Part shown: positions 1-8,863 of the stretch, in pieces
Position numbering within the stretch: position 1 is the first letter of the stretch
Layout of the letters: each line of letters begins with the position of its first letter
Source: RYN-230 sp963760405
Lineage (GTDB): Bacteria > Actinomycetota > Actinomycetes > Streptosporangiales > Streptosporangiaceae
DNA: 64,000 bases
NCBI GenBank assembly: GCA_963760405.1
Contig: CAVXCV010000013.1
Coordinates: forward strand, 24,963 to 88,962
Direction of reading: 5' to 3'
The notes under the pieces: model-generated
Told to the model about the DNA's origin: nothing
The model's database searches: none
What the model saw: the letters and a program-made list of their open reading frames with translations, nothing else
Translations under genes and position numbers: made by a program

Positions 1-2005
1 GTCCAGGCAGAACCCGGGCGGGCAGCCGGTGGCGGTCATCCGGGCGGTCAGATGTGCCGCGGCGGCCCGCAGGTTCGTTCCTGGCTTGTAGCGCAGGAGG
101 ATGAAGTTGTAGCAGGTCATGTTCCCGGTGCAGCCGCCGGCCGGGAACGGGACGGACAGCACCGAAGCGGTCACCGCGGCTCCGTTGCCCAGGTCGGTGG
201 CCGAGTAGCCGCCGCGGCTGAATGATGCGAACACCGCAGCGCCGACGATGCGCATGGTGTGCCTGTTTCCGTTCACCACGACCGGCACGGTTTGCCCGAC
301 TCGCCGGTGGATGACGCGCAGGGTCTGGGTCCCGAGGGCGATTTCGCTGCGGCCTGACGGCGTCCGGCCGGCCAGCAGGGTCAGGAAGTCCCGTCCGCGC
401 AGCGGGTCGATACCGATCGCGGGCACCGTCTGGCCGTCCACGTTGACCTGCCCGTAGTCGCCGCCCGCGTACCCCGCCAGGGCCCGTTCGGACGCCATGA
501 ACTTGGCTGCTGGCGGGGCCGGGAGGGCGCCGAATCCGAGGTTCAGCGCCTGGGCCCAGTTCTGCCCGTAGCGGTGCGGGGTGCTGACCAGGCCGATGAG
601 GCTGGCGCCGAAGACCAGGGCCGCGACCACGGCGCCCACCGCGACGGTAATGCCGACCAGGGCGCTGCGGACCGGGACCGCGGTCCGCCCGTGCCCCGGC
701 TCCAGCGCCATCCGGACCCCGATCGCGGCGGTCACCGGCCCGGCTAGGCCCAGCGCCGGCCCCAGCCGCGGGACGCGAGCGTGTGCCGCCGGCTCGGCCA
801 CTGCGCCCGGCCGGCCGGTGGCCGGCCGCGGCCCAGGCGATGGGCGCGAGCACGGCGAGGGGCAGGATCGTGATGGCCGCGAAGCCGGCGCCCAGGATCG
901 CGAGATTCACCTCAACGCCGGGGCTCGGCTCAGCCAGGCGGGCGGGCCCGATGGGCATCAGCGGCGACGCCGCGGCGGCGGTCGCCACCGCGACCAGACC
1001 CCCGGCAACTGTCACCAGGCCCACCTCGGCCAGCGACAGCGCCGCGAGCCTGCCCCGGGGCATGCCCAGGGCACGCAGGACCGGGAACTCCACCGCGTCG
1101 AGGCTCAGCTGGCGGCTGAGCAGCTGGGCCATCACGGCCAGCGCGACCAGGCCCGCCAAGGCCGCGAACACTGCCAGCGCGATCGCCTGCGGGCGCATCG
1201 CCCGCTCCACCGCGGTGACCTCATCGGCCAGATCGACGGCATCGATCTTGCCGCCGGTGGCGGGATAGCGTTCCGCCAGGGCGCTGGCGGCGCGGACGAA
1301 GGCCGCCGGGCTGGCACCGGGCGCAAGGCGCACCCCGGCATCATCGGCGGTGCGGAAAGGCCTGCCCGCTGCAGCCCGGTAGAACGCCGGGCTCAGCAGG
1401 ACCGTCGGCGCGCCGTTAACGCTGGTGCTGGGCACGATCTGATTGTCGAAGGCGACCACCGCCGACACCCGGAACGCCAGCGGCACGACATGCGCCAGGT
1501 CCGGGTTGCCGTTCTTGCTCGGGATACCGAGCAGGTGCAGCGTGCTGCCCGGCCGCAGATGCTCCCGGCCGGCGAGCTGCTGATCGACCATGACAGCGCG
1601 GGGGGCAGCGGGGTCGAACAGGCGCCCCTGCACGACCCTGACCCGGTTGACGGAAACGCCCAGCGCGCCGTCCGGGCTGGCGACAGCCTCCAGCAGCGTG
1701 TCCGCAACCCCGCCGCGCCGCGGCAGCCCCATGTTGTACAGGGCCGACGTCCACATCGACGCCACGTCGCGGCGCCGCGCCAGCGCACCGTAATACCCAG
1801 ACAGTCCGGTCCCATGCGGTATCACCAGCACACTCGCGGCATTGCTCCACCGCAGCAGCCGCGGGTAAGCCGTATCGGTCCGCCGCGCGCCGGCCGCCGC
1901 CGTCAGCACCACACCGCCAATCAGCCCAAGCAACAGCGCCAGCCCAGCCAGCGGCGGCCACCGCGACCGCAGCCCCGCCCGCAAGGCAAGCCAGACCGAC
2001 CCCAT
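1..2005 (-). pseudogene. FtsX-family ABC transporter permease, frameshifted, runs off left edge
   Basis: This is a multi-pass permease of the MacB/FtsX type, which normally works with an ABC ATPase on lipids, lipoproteins or peptides at the membrane. It starts with ATG at 2005 (MGSVWLALRAGLRSRW), followed by a first membrane segment and the phrase AAAGARRTDTAY, closely shared with the divergent paralog at 2399. The reading frame changes once: the N-terminal frame holds to about 810, and the C-terminal part (GPVTAAIGVRMALEPG, then VGQTVPVVVNGNRH) continues in another frame to the edge. One extra base in the C run at 806-808 would explain it. No clear ribosome site precedes the ATG. The C-terminus lies outside the window. 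It is either a recent pseudogene or a sequence error. Confidence 0.75.
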
Positions 2006-2398
2006 GAGCAGATTCAGCTACCAGCAGCAGTCACCGTCAAGGATGCAGGCACCCCTGCCAGGGTGGTGCTGGCGCGCCACGGCTGCGGCGCGGCGCCGTC
2101 CCGGGATGCGCCGCGGGACCGCACCCAGCCCGTCCTCGGTCTTGCTGGCTAGCGCCTCGATGCGGATGTTGTTCCGTTGGCCGCGGCGAACCGGCTGGAC
2201 GACACGGCCACCACCTCCACTGCAGAGCGGACGGTGCGGTCACTGGCCGAACAGGCTGGGGTGGGAGCACCAAGAGCGGCCGTGGTGCTCGCTCGGCCGG
2301 CACGCGCGGGGAAGCACCATGGAAGGCTTCGCGCGCCGTATCTACCCTCAAACCTATGGGTGAGCACCCGGGTGGTTGCTTGGAGGGCTGGTGAGCTG
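2006..2398. other. Divergent intergenic region between two FtsX paralogs
   Basis: About 390 bases separate the two divergent permease genes. I see no convincing gene here. A GGAGGG motif at 2382-2387 serves the plus-strand gene at 2399. A plus-strand reading frame enters from 2177, but its sequence up to 2398 resembles no protein I recognise. Promoters for both permeases presumably lie here. Confidence 0.5.
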
Positions 2399-4822
2399 AT
2401 GGGCGCGGTCTTGAGCCTGGTCGCGCACGAGTTCCAGGCCCGGTGGCGGAGCTGGGTGGTGCTGGTGATCCTGGTTGCTGTCGCCGGGGGTGCCGTGTTG
2501 GCCGCAGCCGCGGGGGCGCGCCGGACCGACAGTGCTTACCAGCGGTTTCTCCAGGTCTCGAAGGCATCCGACGTGCTTGTCTCTCCTGCCAACACGGGCC
2601 TGGATGGCTACTACCGGGCACTTGCCCGGCTGCCCGACGTGGCGGCGCTGGCGCCGGTTGTGGGGTTTAACGCGCTGCCGCTGGGACCGGGGGGCAGGCC
2701 GGTGTTCGCTGCCCCGGTGGATGTCGCACTCGATGGCCGGTTCGGACATCTGATCGAGATCCCGAAAATGCTCTCCGGGCGCCTGCCTTTGCCAGACCAC
2801 CCCGCCGAGGTCGCCATAGACCAGATCGCGGCGCAGGATCTGCACCTTCACGTCGGCAGCAGGCTCGAACTAGGCGCGGTCGTTTCGGGGCCCGGGCCGA
2901 TCAGGCGCCTGGCAGAGCGGGTCGTCGGCATCATGGTGACCCGCGGCTCGGTCGTTCCGGTCACGAGCCTGGACAAGCTCGCATTCATTCTGGGCAGTGC
3001 CGCCCTTGTCCACGAGCTAGGGCCCAGCTACAAGGCCTTCGACGCGGCCTACGTAAAGCTCAGGCCGGGCGCGACCGTGGGGACCTTCAGCCGCCAGGCG
3101 CAGGCTCTCGCACAGGCCCGGGCGTCGGGCAACGTGGGCTCGGTGTACATCGCCGATGAGGCGGCACAGGCGGCCACCATTGAGCGCTCGATCCACCCAC
3201 AGGCGGTGGCATTGTGGCTCTTCGCACTGGCGCTCGCGGTCACCACGCTGCTGATCATCGGCCAGGCCGCGGCCCGCGTGCTGGCCGCTGGCTCGTCAGG
3301 CAATGCCATCCTGTCGGCACTGGGGATGACGCGCCGCCAGTTGCTGGCCGCCGGGCTGATCGAGGCCGGCGTGGCAGCGGTCACCGGAGCGCTCCTCGCG
3401 GCCACGACGGCGATCGCGGCATCGCCGCTGATGCCGATCGGCCCAGCCCGCCTGGCGGAGCCGGATCCTGGCGTGAGCACCGACATCACAGTCCTGGCCG
3501 TCGGTCTCGCAGGAATCGTCCTGGTGCTGGTGGCACAGGCATGGTGGCCCGCGTGGCGTCTCGCATCGGCCAGGCATTCTGCCGGGTCCACGGCGGCGGG
3601 TGCGCCGGGCAGGCCTTCACCGGCAGCTCGGTGGCTGGCCGGAGCGGGCGCACCGGTGACCGCGGCCACCGGCGTGCGCCTTGCCGTTGAACCCGGCCGG
3701 GGACGCTCCGCGATACCTGTGCGCAGCGCTCTGGCCGGCACAGTGCTGTCGGTGATGGCGGTGACCGCGGCCTTCACCTTCGGGGCAAACCTGCTCCACC
3801 TTGTGCGCACACCGCGGCTATACGGCCAGGACTGGGATGCCGCACTCGACGTCCAGTTCAGAACCATCCCGCCGCAGATGCTGGCGCGCACCTTGTACCA
3901 CGTTCCCGGCATCGCCAGCTGGACATCCGGCTACAACGGCGCGGTCGAGATCGGCGGCCACCTGGTCCCGGCGATCGGCCTGACCGCCGGGAAGGGCAGC
4001 CTGCTCTCCCCGACCCTGCTGGCCGGCCGCCCACCGCGGACGGCACACGAGATCGTGCTCGGCACCACAACCCTCCGCCAGATCAGCCGGCGGGTCGGGC
4101 AGTCGGTCCCGGTGACCGTTAACAGTCACCGGCAGATGGACCACATCGTCGGCCAGGCGACCTTCCCGGACTTCGCCCTGGGCGGCTTCACGCCGACCGA
4201 TCTCGGCCAGGGCGCGGAAGTAACAGCGGCGGCTCTCAGACCCACAGGCACCGCAGCCGGGGCCGGCTACAACTTCATGCTGCTGCGTTTCACGCCAGGC
4301 CCGGGCAAGACGGCGGACATCGCCGTCTTCAAACGGTCCGCTTCCCCCTTCTGCGCGACCATCCAGTAGCTCACCTGCCTGTTGACCGACCAGCGCCCCA
4401 ACGGCGTCACCGGCTACGCCCGTATCGACGGCACTCCCGAGGTACTGGCTGGCGTCCTCGCCATACTCGGGCTCGCCGTACTGGGCCAGTTCACCGTGTT
4501 GTCCGGGCGGCGGAGGCGCCGGGACTTCGCCATCTTGAAGACGCTCGGCCTGCTCCGCAGGCAAGTCAGCGCGATCACCGCCTGGCAGGTCACCACACTG
4601 GCCGTACTCGCGCTGCTGGCCGGCCTGCCGCTCGGCATCGCGGCCGGCCACTGGGCATGGTCACTGTTCGCTGACAACCTCGGCATCTCACCCGGGACGA
4701 TCACGCCGGTGTATCTGCTGGCCATCGCGCCCCTCCTGATCATCGCAGCGAACGCGATCGCATTCTGGGCAGGCCGCGCCACCGCACAGCTGAGCCCAGC
4801 AGAGATCCTCCACTCGGAATGA
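2399..4822 (+). pseudogene. FtsX-family ABC transporter permease interrupted by an in-frame amber codon
   Basis: This paralog of the gene at 1-2005 starts at ATG 2399 behind GGAGGG. It has an N-terminal membrane segment, a long extracytoplasmic region, a central FtsX domain (about residues 270-400), and a second periplasmic part. At 4367-4369 an in-frame TAG follows ATIQ. The same frame then continues without interruption to 4822 and encodes the missing C-terminal FtsX domain with three membrane segments, ending in SPAEILHSE. ILHSE-like endings are usual for this family. Full length would be about 807 residues, so the TAG removes the last quarter. A start inside the downstream part (4382, TTG) could make a separate fragment, but a split permease is unlikely to work. 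A base substitution or a sequencing error (CAG to TAG) is the simplest reading. Confidence 0.8.
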
Positions 4823-4943
4823 CTAGCAGACGCCCGGAACAGAACTGCGGGCCGAGCCGACGCACGCCACTCCACTGTCGCCAGGTGGCCGGAGTCCTCG
4901 GCCCCCACCAGCAGGTTCCCAGGTCAAGGCACCAGGGCCTGGC

Positions 4944-5759
4944 TCACTTGCGGCCCAGGGCGCAGAACTCGTCCATCTTCTGCACGCTGCCGATGTCGCG
5001 CGAGTCTGGGCGCCACTGCGGGCAGGACACGATGCCAGGCTCGATCAGCGTCAGGTTCTCGAAGAAAGCCGCGAGCTGCTCCGGGCTGCGCAGGCGGTAG
5101 GGGGTCGGGGCCACCATGTTCCACTGCCGTACCGCCTCGATCACCCGGTCACCGGTGACCTCGCTGGTGGAGTGGGTGATGGCCAGGTAGCTGCCCGCTG
5201 GTACGGCGGCCATCAAACGCGTCACGATCGCCTTCGCCTCATCGTCGTCGCCGATGAAGGGCAGGATGCCCAGCATGGTGACGGCGACGGGGCGGGCGAA
5301 ATCCAGCGTCGCCGCAGCGCGGGTGAGGATCGCGTTGACGTTGCGGGCGTCTGCTTCGATGTAGTCGGTAGCGCCCTCCGGGCTGCTGGTCAGCAGTGCG
5401 CGCGCGTGGACCAGCACGAGCGGATCGTTGTCGACATACACGACCCTCGATTCGGGCGCGACCTGCTGGGCGACCTGATGGGTGTTATTGACCGTCGGCA
5501 ACCCGGTGCCGACGTCCAGGAACTGACGGATCCCCGCCTCGCCGGCCAGGTACCGCACAACACGCAGGAGGAACTGGCGGGAGGCGCGGGCGATATCGAC
5601 GATCTCGGGAAGGACAGCGATCGTCTGCTCCCCGGCCTGGCGGTTGACGGGATAGTTGTCCTTGCCACCCAGCCAGTAGTTCCAGATCCGGGCCGATTGC
5701 GGCACCTTGGTGTCGATCTTCGGGCGCTGCCCACCGTCCTCGCCCGCCTCGCCTGCCAC
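4944..5759 (-). CDS. SAM-dependent methyltransferase, DUF574 / Methyltransf_19 family
   Basis: A protein of about 271 residues of a family abundant in actinomycetes. Visible features are the opening VPQSARIWNYWLGGKDNYPV, which is diagnostic of the family, and the SAM-binding glycine motif FLDVGTGLPT with the acidic residues VVYVDNDPLVL behind it. The methyl acceptor is unknown; members are proposed to modify small molecules or regulators. I chose the GTG at 5759 because an AGGAGGAGG ribosome site lies six bases upstream; longer starts at 5783 or 5822 read through that site. It is convergent to the broken permease and stands alone. Confidence 0.85.
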   Translation of the reverse strand: MAGEAGEDGGQRPKIDTKVPQSARIWNYWLGGKDNYPVNRQAGEQTIAVLPEIVDIARASRQFLLRVVRYLAGEAGIRQFLDVGTGLPTVNNTHQVAQQVAPESRVVYVDNDPLVLVHARALLTSSPEGATDYIEADARNVNAILTRAAATLDFARPVAVTMLGILPFIGDDDEAKAIVTRLMAAVPAGSYLAITHSTSEVTGDRVIEAVRQWNMVAPTPYRLRSPEQLAAFFENLTLIEPGIVSCPQWRPDSRDIGSVQKMDEFCALGRK

Positions 5760-5876
5760 CGGGTACCTCCTCCTGCTGAGCATGGATTCGCTGGGGGAAC
5801 GGATCACCCCGATAGGACGCAATCATCTCACCACGATGTGTCGCAATCCGGGACACCGGGGAATAACCAGCCCCTG

Positions 5877-6884
5877 TTACCAGGCGTACTGCTCGGGGGC
5901 TGGCTGGTAGCCGGGAAAGATCTCGTCGAGCCGGTGCAGGGTGCCGTCCGTGAGCGTCAGCTCCACCGACCGCAGCAGCTCATCGAGCTGCTCGATGGTG
6001 CGCGGGCCGATGATAGGCCCGGTCACCGCGTCCTGCCGGAGCAGCCAGGCCAGCGCGACGTTCGCGGGTGACTCACCGAGCGAATCGCACAGGTCCTCAA
6101 ACGCCTTGATCTTGTCCCCGTGCACCCGCAGCGCCTCTTTGGACCGCTGCCCCTGCCGGCGCCGGCCCTCCGCCTCTTTCTTCAGCACCCCGCCGAGCAG
6201 GCCACCCTGCAGCGGGCTCCACGGGATGATGCCTACGCCGTAGTGGCCCGCGGCGGGCAGCACCTCCAGCTCCACCTCCCGGGTCAGCAGGTTGTAGATC
6301 GACTGCTCGCTCACCAGCCCGAGCAGCCCTCGCTCTGCCGCGGCGGCGTTCGCCTGCGCGATGTGCCAGCCAGCGAAGTTCGACGACCCGACATAGATGA
6401 TCTTGCCCTGGGTGACCAGGACCTCCATCGCCTGCCAGATCTCCTCCCAGGGTGCGTCCCGGTCGACGTGGTGCATCTGGTACAGGTCGATGTAGTCGGT
6501 CCGCAGACGGCGCAGTGACGCCTCACATGCCCGCCGGATGCTCAGGGCGGACAGCTTGCCGTCGTTCGGCCAGTCGGTCATCGCGCCGTAGACCTTGGTC
6601 GCCAGCACGGTGCGGTCCCGCCGTCCGCCACCCCGCGCGAACCAGTCGCCGATGATCTCCTCGGTCCAGCCCACATGCGCGTCACCATGGCCGGCCACCT
6701 GGCCCGGCGGGCTGCTGGCACCGCCGTAGCGGTTGGCGGTATCGAAGAAGTTGATGCCCACCTCATGGGCATGGTCCATGATCACGTGCGCGTCGGCGGG
6801 CGGCGTCAGCGGCCCGAAGTTCATCGTGCCCAGGCACAGTCGGCTGACGGACAGGCCAGTACGGCCGAGATGCGTGTATTCCAT
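5877..6884 (-). CDS. Aldo/keto reductase
   Basis: A 335-residue NAD(P)H-dependent aldo/keto reductase of the KefB/YghZ-like group, folding as a TIM barrel and reducing aldehydes or ketones in the cytosol. It opens MEYTHLGRTGLSVSRLCLGTMNFG. The catalytic tetrad is visible as D and Y in FFDTANRYGG, K in VLATKVYG, and H in YQMHHVDRD. The NADP-binding tail TGPIIGPRTIEQLDELL is present. ATG 6884 follows a GGGAGAGA site, and a longer reading to 6944 is not needed. No pathway is indicated by its neighbours. Confidence 0.9.
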   Translation of the reverse strand: MEYTHLGRTGLSVSRLCLGTMNFGPLTPPADAHVIMDHAHEVGINFFDTANRYGGASSPPGQVAGHGDAHVGWTEEIIGDWFARGGGRRDRTVLATKVYGAMTDWPNDGKLSALSIRRACEASLRRLRTDYIDLYQMHHVDRDAPWEEIWQAMEVLVTQGKIIYVGSSNFAGWHIAQANAAAAERGLLGLVSEQSIYNLLTREVELEVLPAAGHYGVGIIPWSPLQGGLLGGVLKKEAEGRRRQGQRSKEALRVHGDKIKAFEDLCDSLGESPANVALAWLLRQDAVTGPIIGPRTIEQLDELLRSVELTLTDGTLHRLDEIFPGYQPAPEQYAW

Positions 6885-6968
6885 CGGCCCAGTCTCTCCC
6901 GGGCAGCGGTCGTGGCCGGCGCCGGCGCTACGAGCCAGCCGCAAACGACCTCCGGCTGATGGCTGGGC

Positions 6969-7298
6969 TCAGCGGCTGAGGTGGTCCTTCAGCGCGCCGA
7001 GCGGGCCGTCCCAGTCGCGGGCCAGCGCGGCCAGGAACTGCTGCGCCACCTGCATCGGCGCGGAGCGGAGCCGGTAGCGCACCCGGCGCCGCTCTCCCGG
7101 TTCGGCGGTCACCAGGCCGGCCTCGGTGAGCAGGGCGAGGTGCTTGGCGATCGCCTGCCGGGTGATCGGCAGGCGCCCGGCCAGGTCCGTGGCGGTAGCC
7201 GGGCCGCCTGAGGCCAGCGCGGCCAGGATGGCGCGCCGGCTCGGGTCGGCCAGGGCCACGAAGACCTGCTCGGCGATGGCCTCGATGTCAGGCGGCAT
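6969..7298 (-). CDS. ArsR/SmtB-family winged-helix repressor
   Basis: A 109-residue winged-helix regulator. The recognition region is PATATDLAGRLPITRQAIAKHLALLTEAGLV followed by the wing GERRRVRYRL. There are no cysteine pairs for metal binding, so it belongs to the non-metal ArsR group usually paired with an AHSA1/SRPBCC gene. That partner lies immediately upstream and overlaps its start by 11 bases. Two near-identical palindromes at 7500-7540 sit in the operon promoter and are probable autoregulatory sites. Confidence 0.88.
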   Translation of the reverse strand: MPPDIEAIAEQVFVALADPSRRAILAALASGGPATATDLAGRLPITRQAIAKHLALLTEAGLVTAEPGERRRVRYRLRSAPMQVAQQFLAALARDWDGPLGALKDHLSR

Positions 7299-7480
7299 CG
7301 AGGTCGGCGGTGTGCCCCCCGGTCCACGTCATCTGGGCTGATCCGCCGGGGCGCAGGTCGATCGTGGCTTCGTTGCCGAACCAGGCGCCCAGGCCCTCGG
7401 CGGTGGTGAGCGCCGCCCACACCGTGGCCGGCGGGTGAGCGAGCTCCACGGTCCGCTCGATCCGATCGGGGAATCGCCAT
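7288..7480 (-). pseudogene. AHSA1/SRPBCC-domain gene, frameshifted and truncated
   Basis: The reading IERTVELAHPPATVWAALTT, then GLGAWFGNEATIDLRPGG, is the N-terminal half of an AHSA1-like SRPBCC protein. The best start is ATG 7480, with GGAGG six bases upstream, giving MAIP. That ATG is out of frame with the conserved part unless one base of the G run at 7468-7471 is removed; then it reads MAIPDRIERTVEL. The conserved frame itself stays open up to 7503. The protein stops after about 60 residues (normal length about 150) at TGA 7288, so the C-terminal half is missing and the arsR start follows directly. The gene is probably dead but may keep arsR translationally coupled. Confidence 0.65.
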
Positions 7481-7499
7481 GACGGGCCTCCAGTAAGTA

Positions 7500-7540
7500 G
7501 CAACTAATTGGTTGCTATAGTATGGCAACCGATCGATTGC
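7500..7540. promoter_or_regulatory. Twin palindromic operators upstream of the AHSA1-arsR operon
   Basis: Two near-perfect 16-bp palindromes lie 25 bp apart centre to centre: GCAACTAATTGGTTGC at 7500-7515 and GCAACCGATCGATTGC at 7525-7540. Both share GCAAC and TTGC ends. They lie just upstream of the ribosome site for the minus-strand operon, as expected for an ArsR dimer pair. The spacing places both sites close to the same DNA face only approximately (about 2.4 turns). Confidence 0.6.
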
Positions 7541-7687
7541 GTCAAGGGGCGGCGCTCCCGTCGCCCGCAGCCACGTCGACCGCCACCCTGAGCACCGGCG
7601 GCAGCTGGGTGATCAGGCTTGCGGCTGGCAGGATCATGACGCAGGCTTCTATCCGCCACCGGCAGCCTCAACGGGAGGGGACGGCAG

Positions 7688-7939
7688 TTGCTCGACAATG
7701 TGGAGTACGACGACGGTGACTCTCCCGCTATCGGCCTGGTCCCGGCTGAGATCAGCTGGGACCAGGTGCAGGATCATCTGAAGATCGCGCATAACCCGCT
7801 GCTGGTGCCGCAGGGCGGCGGCTACGCCGGGGCCTACTGGACCGGCACGGCCATGGTCGTGGTCGAGGATCTCGGCGACGACCAGGACGAAGCGGTCAGC
7901 GACTTCCGGGACGTGCTCCGCGAGCGCGGCCAGGCCTGA
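7688..7939 (+). CDS. Small hypothetical protein
   Basis: An 83-residue acidic protein that I do not recognise. It starts most likely at TTG 7688, seven bases after GGGAGGGG; GTG 7700 is an alternative. The sequence contains EISWDQVQDHLKIAHNPLLV and ends DEAVSDFRDVLRERGQA. It has no signal peptide, membrane segment or cysteine. Normal codon use and a good ribosome site support it being real. Confidence 0.5.
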   Translation: MLDNVEYDDGDSPAIGLVPAEISWDQVQDHLKIAHNPLLVPQGGGYAGAYWTGTAMVVVEDLGDDQDEAVSDFRDVLRERGQA

Positions 7940-7971
7940 CCGGCCCGGGCTCCCGGTGGGCCCGCCCCGCC

Positions 7972-8863
7972 CTACCCGGCCGGGCGCGGGCGGTCCCCGC
8001 GCAGCACCTCGATCAGCGCGGAGTCATCCAGCCGGCCCAGGCCCAGGTCGTGGCCGTGCTGGTAGAGCCGGGCCGCGGCGGCGGCGAGCGGGACCCCGGC
8101 TCCGGGCCTGCTCAGCCGCCGCGCTGACCAGGCCCATGTCCTTGACGAAGATGTCCAGGGCGCTGCGCACCTCGCTGAACTGGCCCGCGACCATCCGGGC
8201 ACCGCGGTCCTCGAACATGAACGAGGCCGCGGCGCCGTCCCGCAGTATCTCCCAGCAGTCGGCCGGTGCCAGGCCGAGCGCCTCAGCGAACGCGAGGGCC
8301 TCGGCGGCGGCCGCGATATGCACACCGCACAACAGCTGGTTGACGAGTTTCATCCGCTGGCCGTCCCCGGGTGCCGGGCCGACCACGGGAGCGCTCCGGG
8401 CCAGCACCTCGAGCAGCGGCCGGACGCGGGCCACCGGGCCGGCCGAACCGGACACCATGACCAGCAGGTCCCCGGCTGCGGCCCGCGCCGTGCCCCCGGA
8501 CACCGGGGCGTCCACCACGTCCACGCCGGCCGGGGCGAGCCGGGCCGCGGCCGAGGCGACCGCCCCGGGCCCGGCCGTCGTCATGATCATGACGACGGTC
8601 CCGGCCGTCACCAGGCCGGCCGCTCCGCCGGGACCGAACAGCACCTGCTCCAGCTGACCGGGCGTGGCAACCATGATCACGACGACGCTGGCGTCCCTGG
8701 CCGCGGCGGCGATGCTCGCCGCGGCCTGCACTCCGTCCGCGGCCAGGGCCGCGGCCCGGTCCGGCGCGATGTCATACGCCCGCACCAGGTGGCCCGAGCG
8801 GGCCAGGCACGCCGCCATCGGCGCGCCCATCACGCCGAGTCCGAGCCAGCCGACCGCGGTCAC
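7972..8863 (-). pseudogene. NAD(P)-dependent beta-hydroxyacid dehydrogenase (LtnD/3-hydroxyisobutyrate dehydrogenase type), C-terminal frameshift
   Basis: The enzyme oxidises a beta-hydroxyacid; beside an OtnK-like kinase the likely substrate is L-threonate or a relative. GTG 8863 follows AGGAGG and overlaps the kinase stop (GTGA). Residues 1-15 hold the dinucleotide motif GWLGLGVMGAP, the substrate motif DAPVSGGTARAAAG follows, and the catalytic lysine lies in GQRMKLVNQLL. The frame then shifts near 8104-8106 (one extra base in a G run). The true tail, GAGVPLAAAAARLYQHGHDL and on to IEVLRG, continues in another frame to the stop at 7972. Without correction the frame runs to 8024 with an arginine/proline-rich end. 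The sequence is otherwise intact, so an error or a very recent mutation is likely. Confidence 0.75.

Noticed and set aside
581..2152. Long plus-strand open frame (523 codons)
   Set aside because: It is antisense to the FtsX permease; its text is arginine/glycine/proline-rich noise with no recognisable domain.
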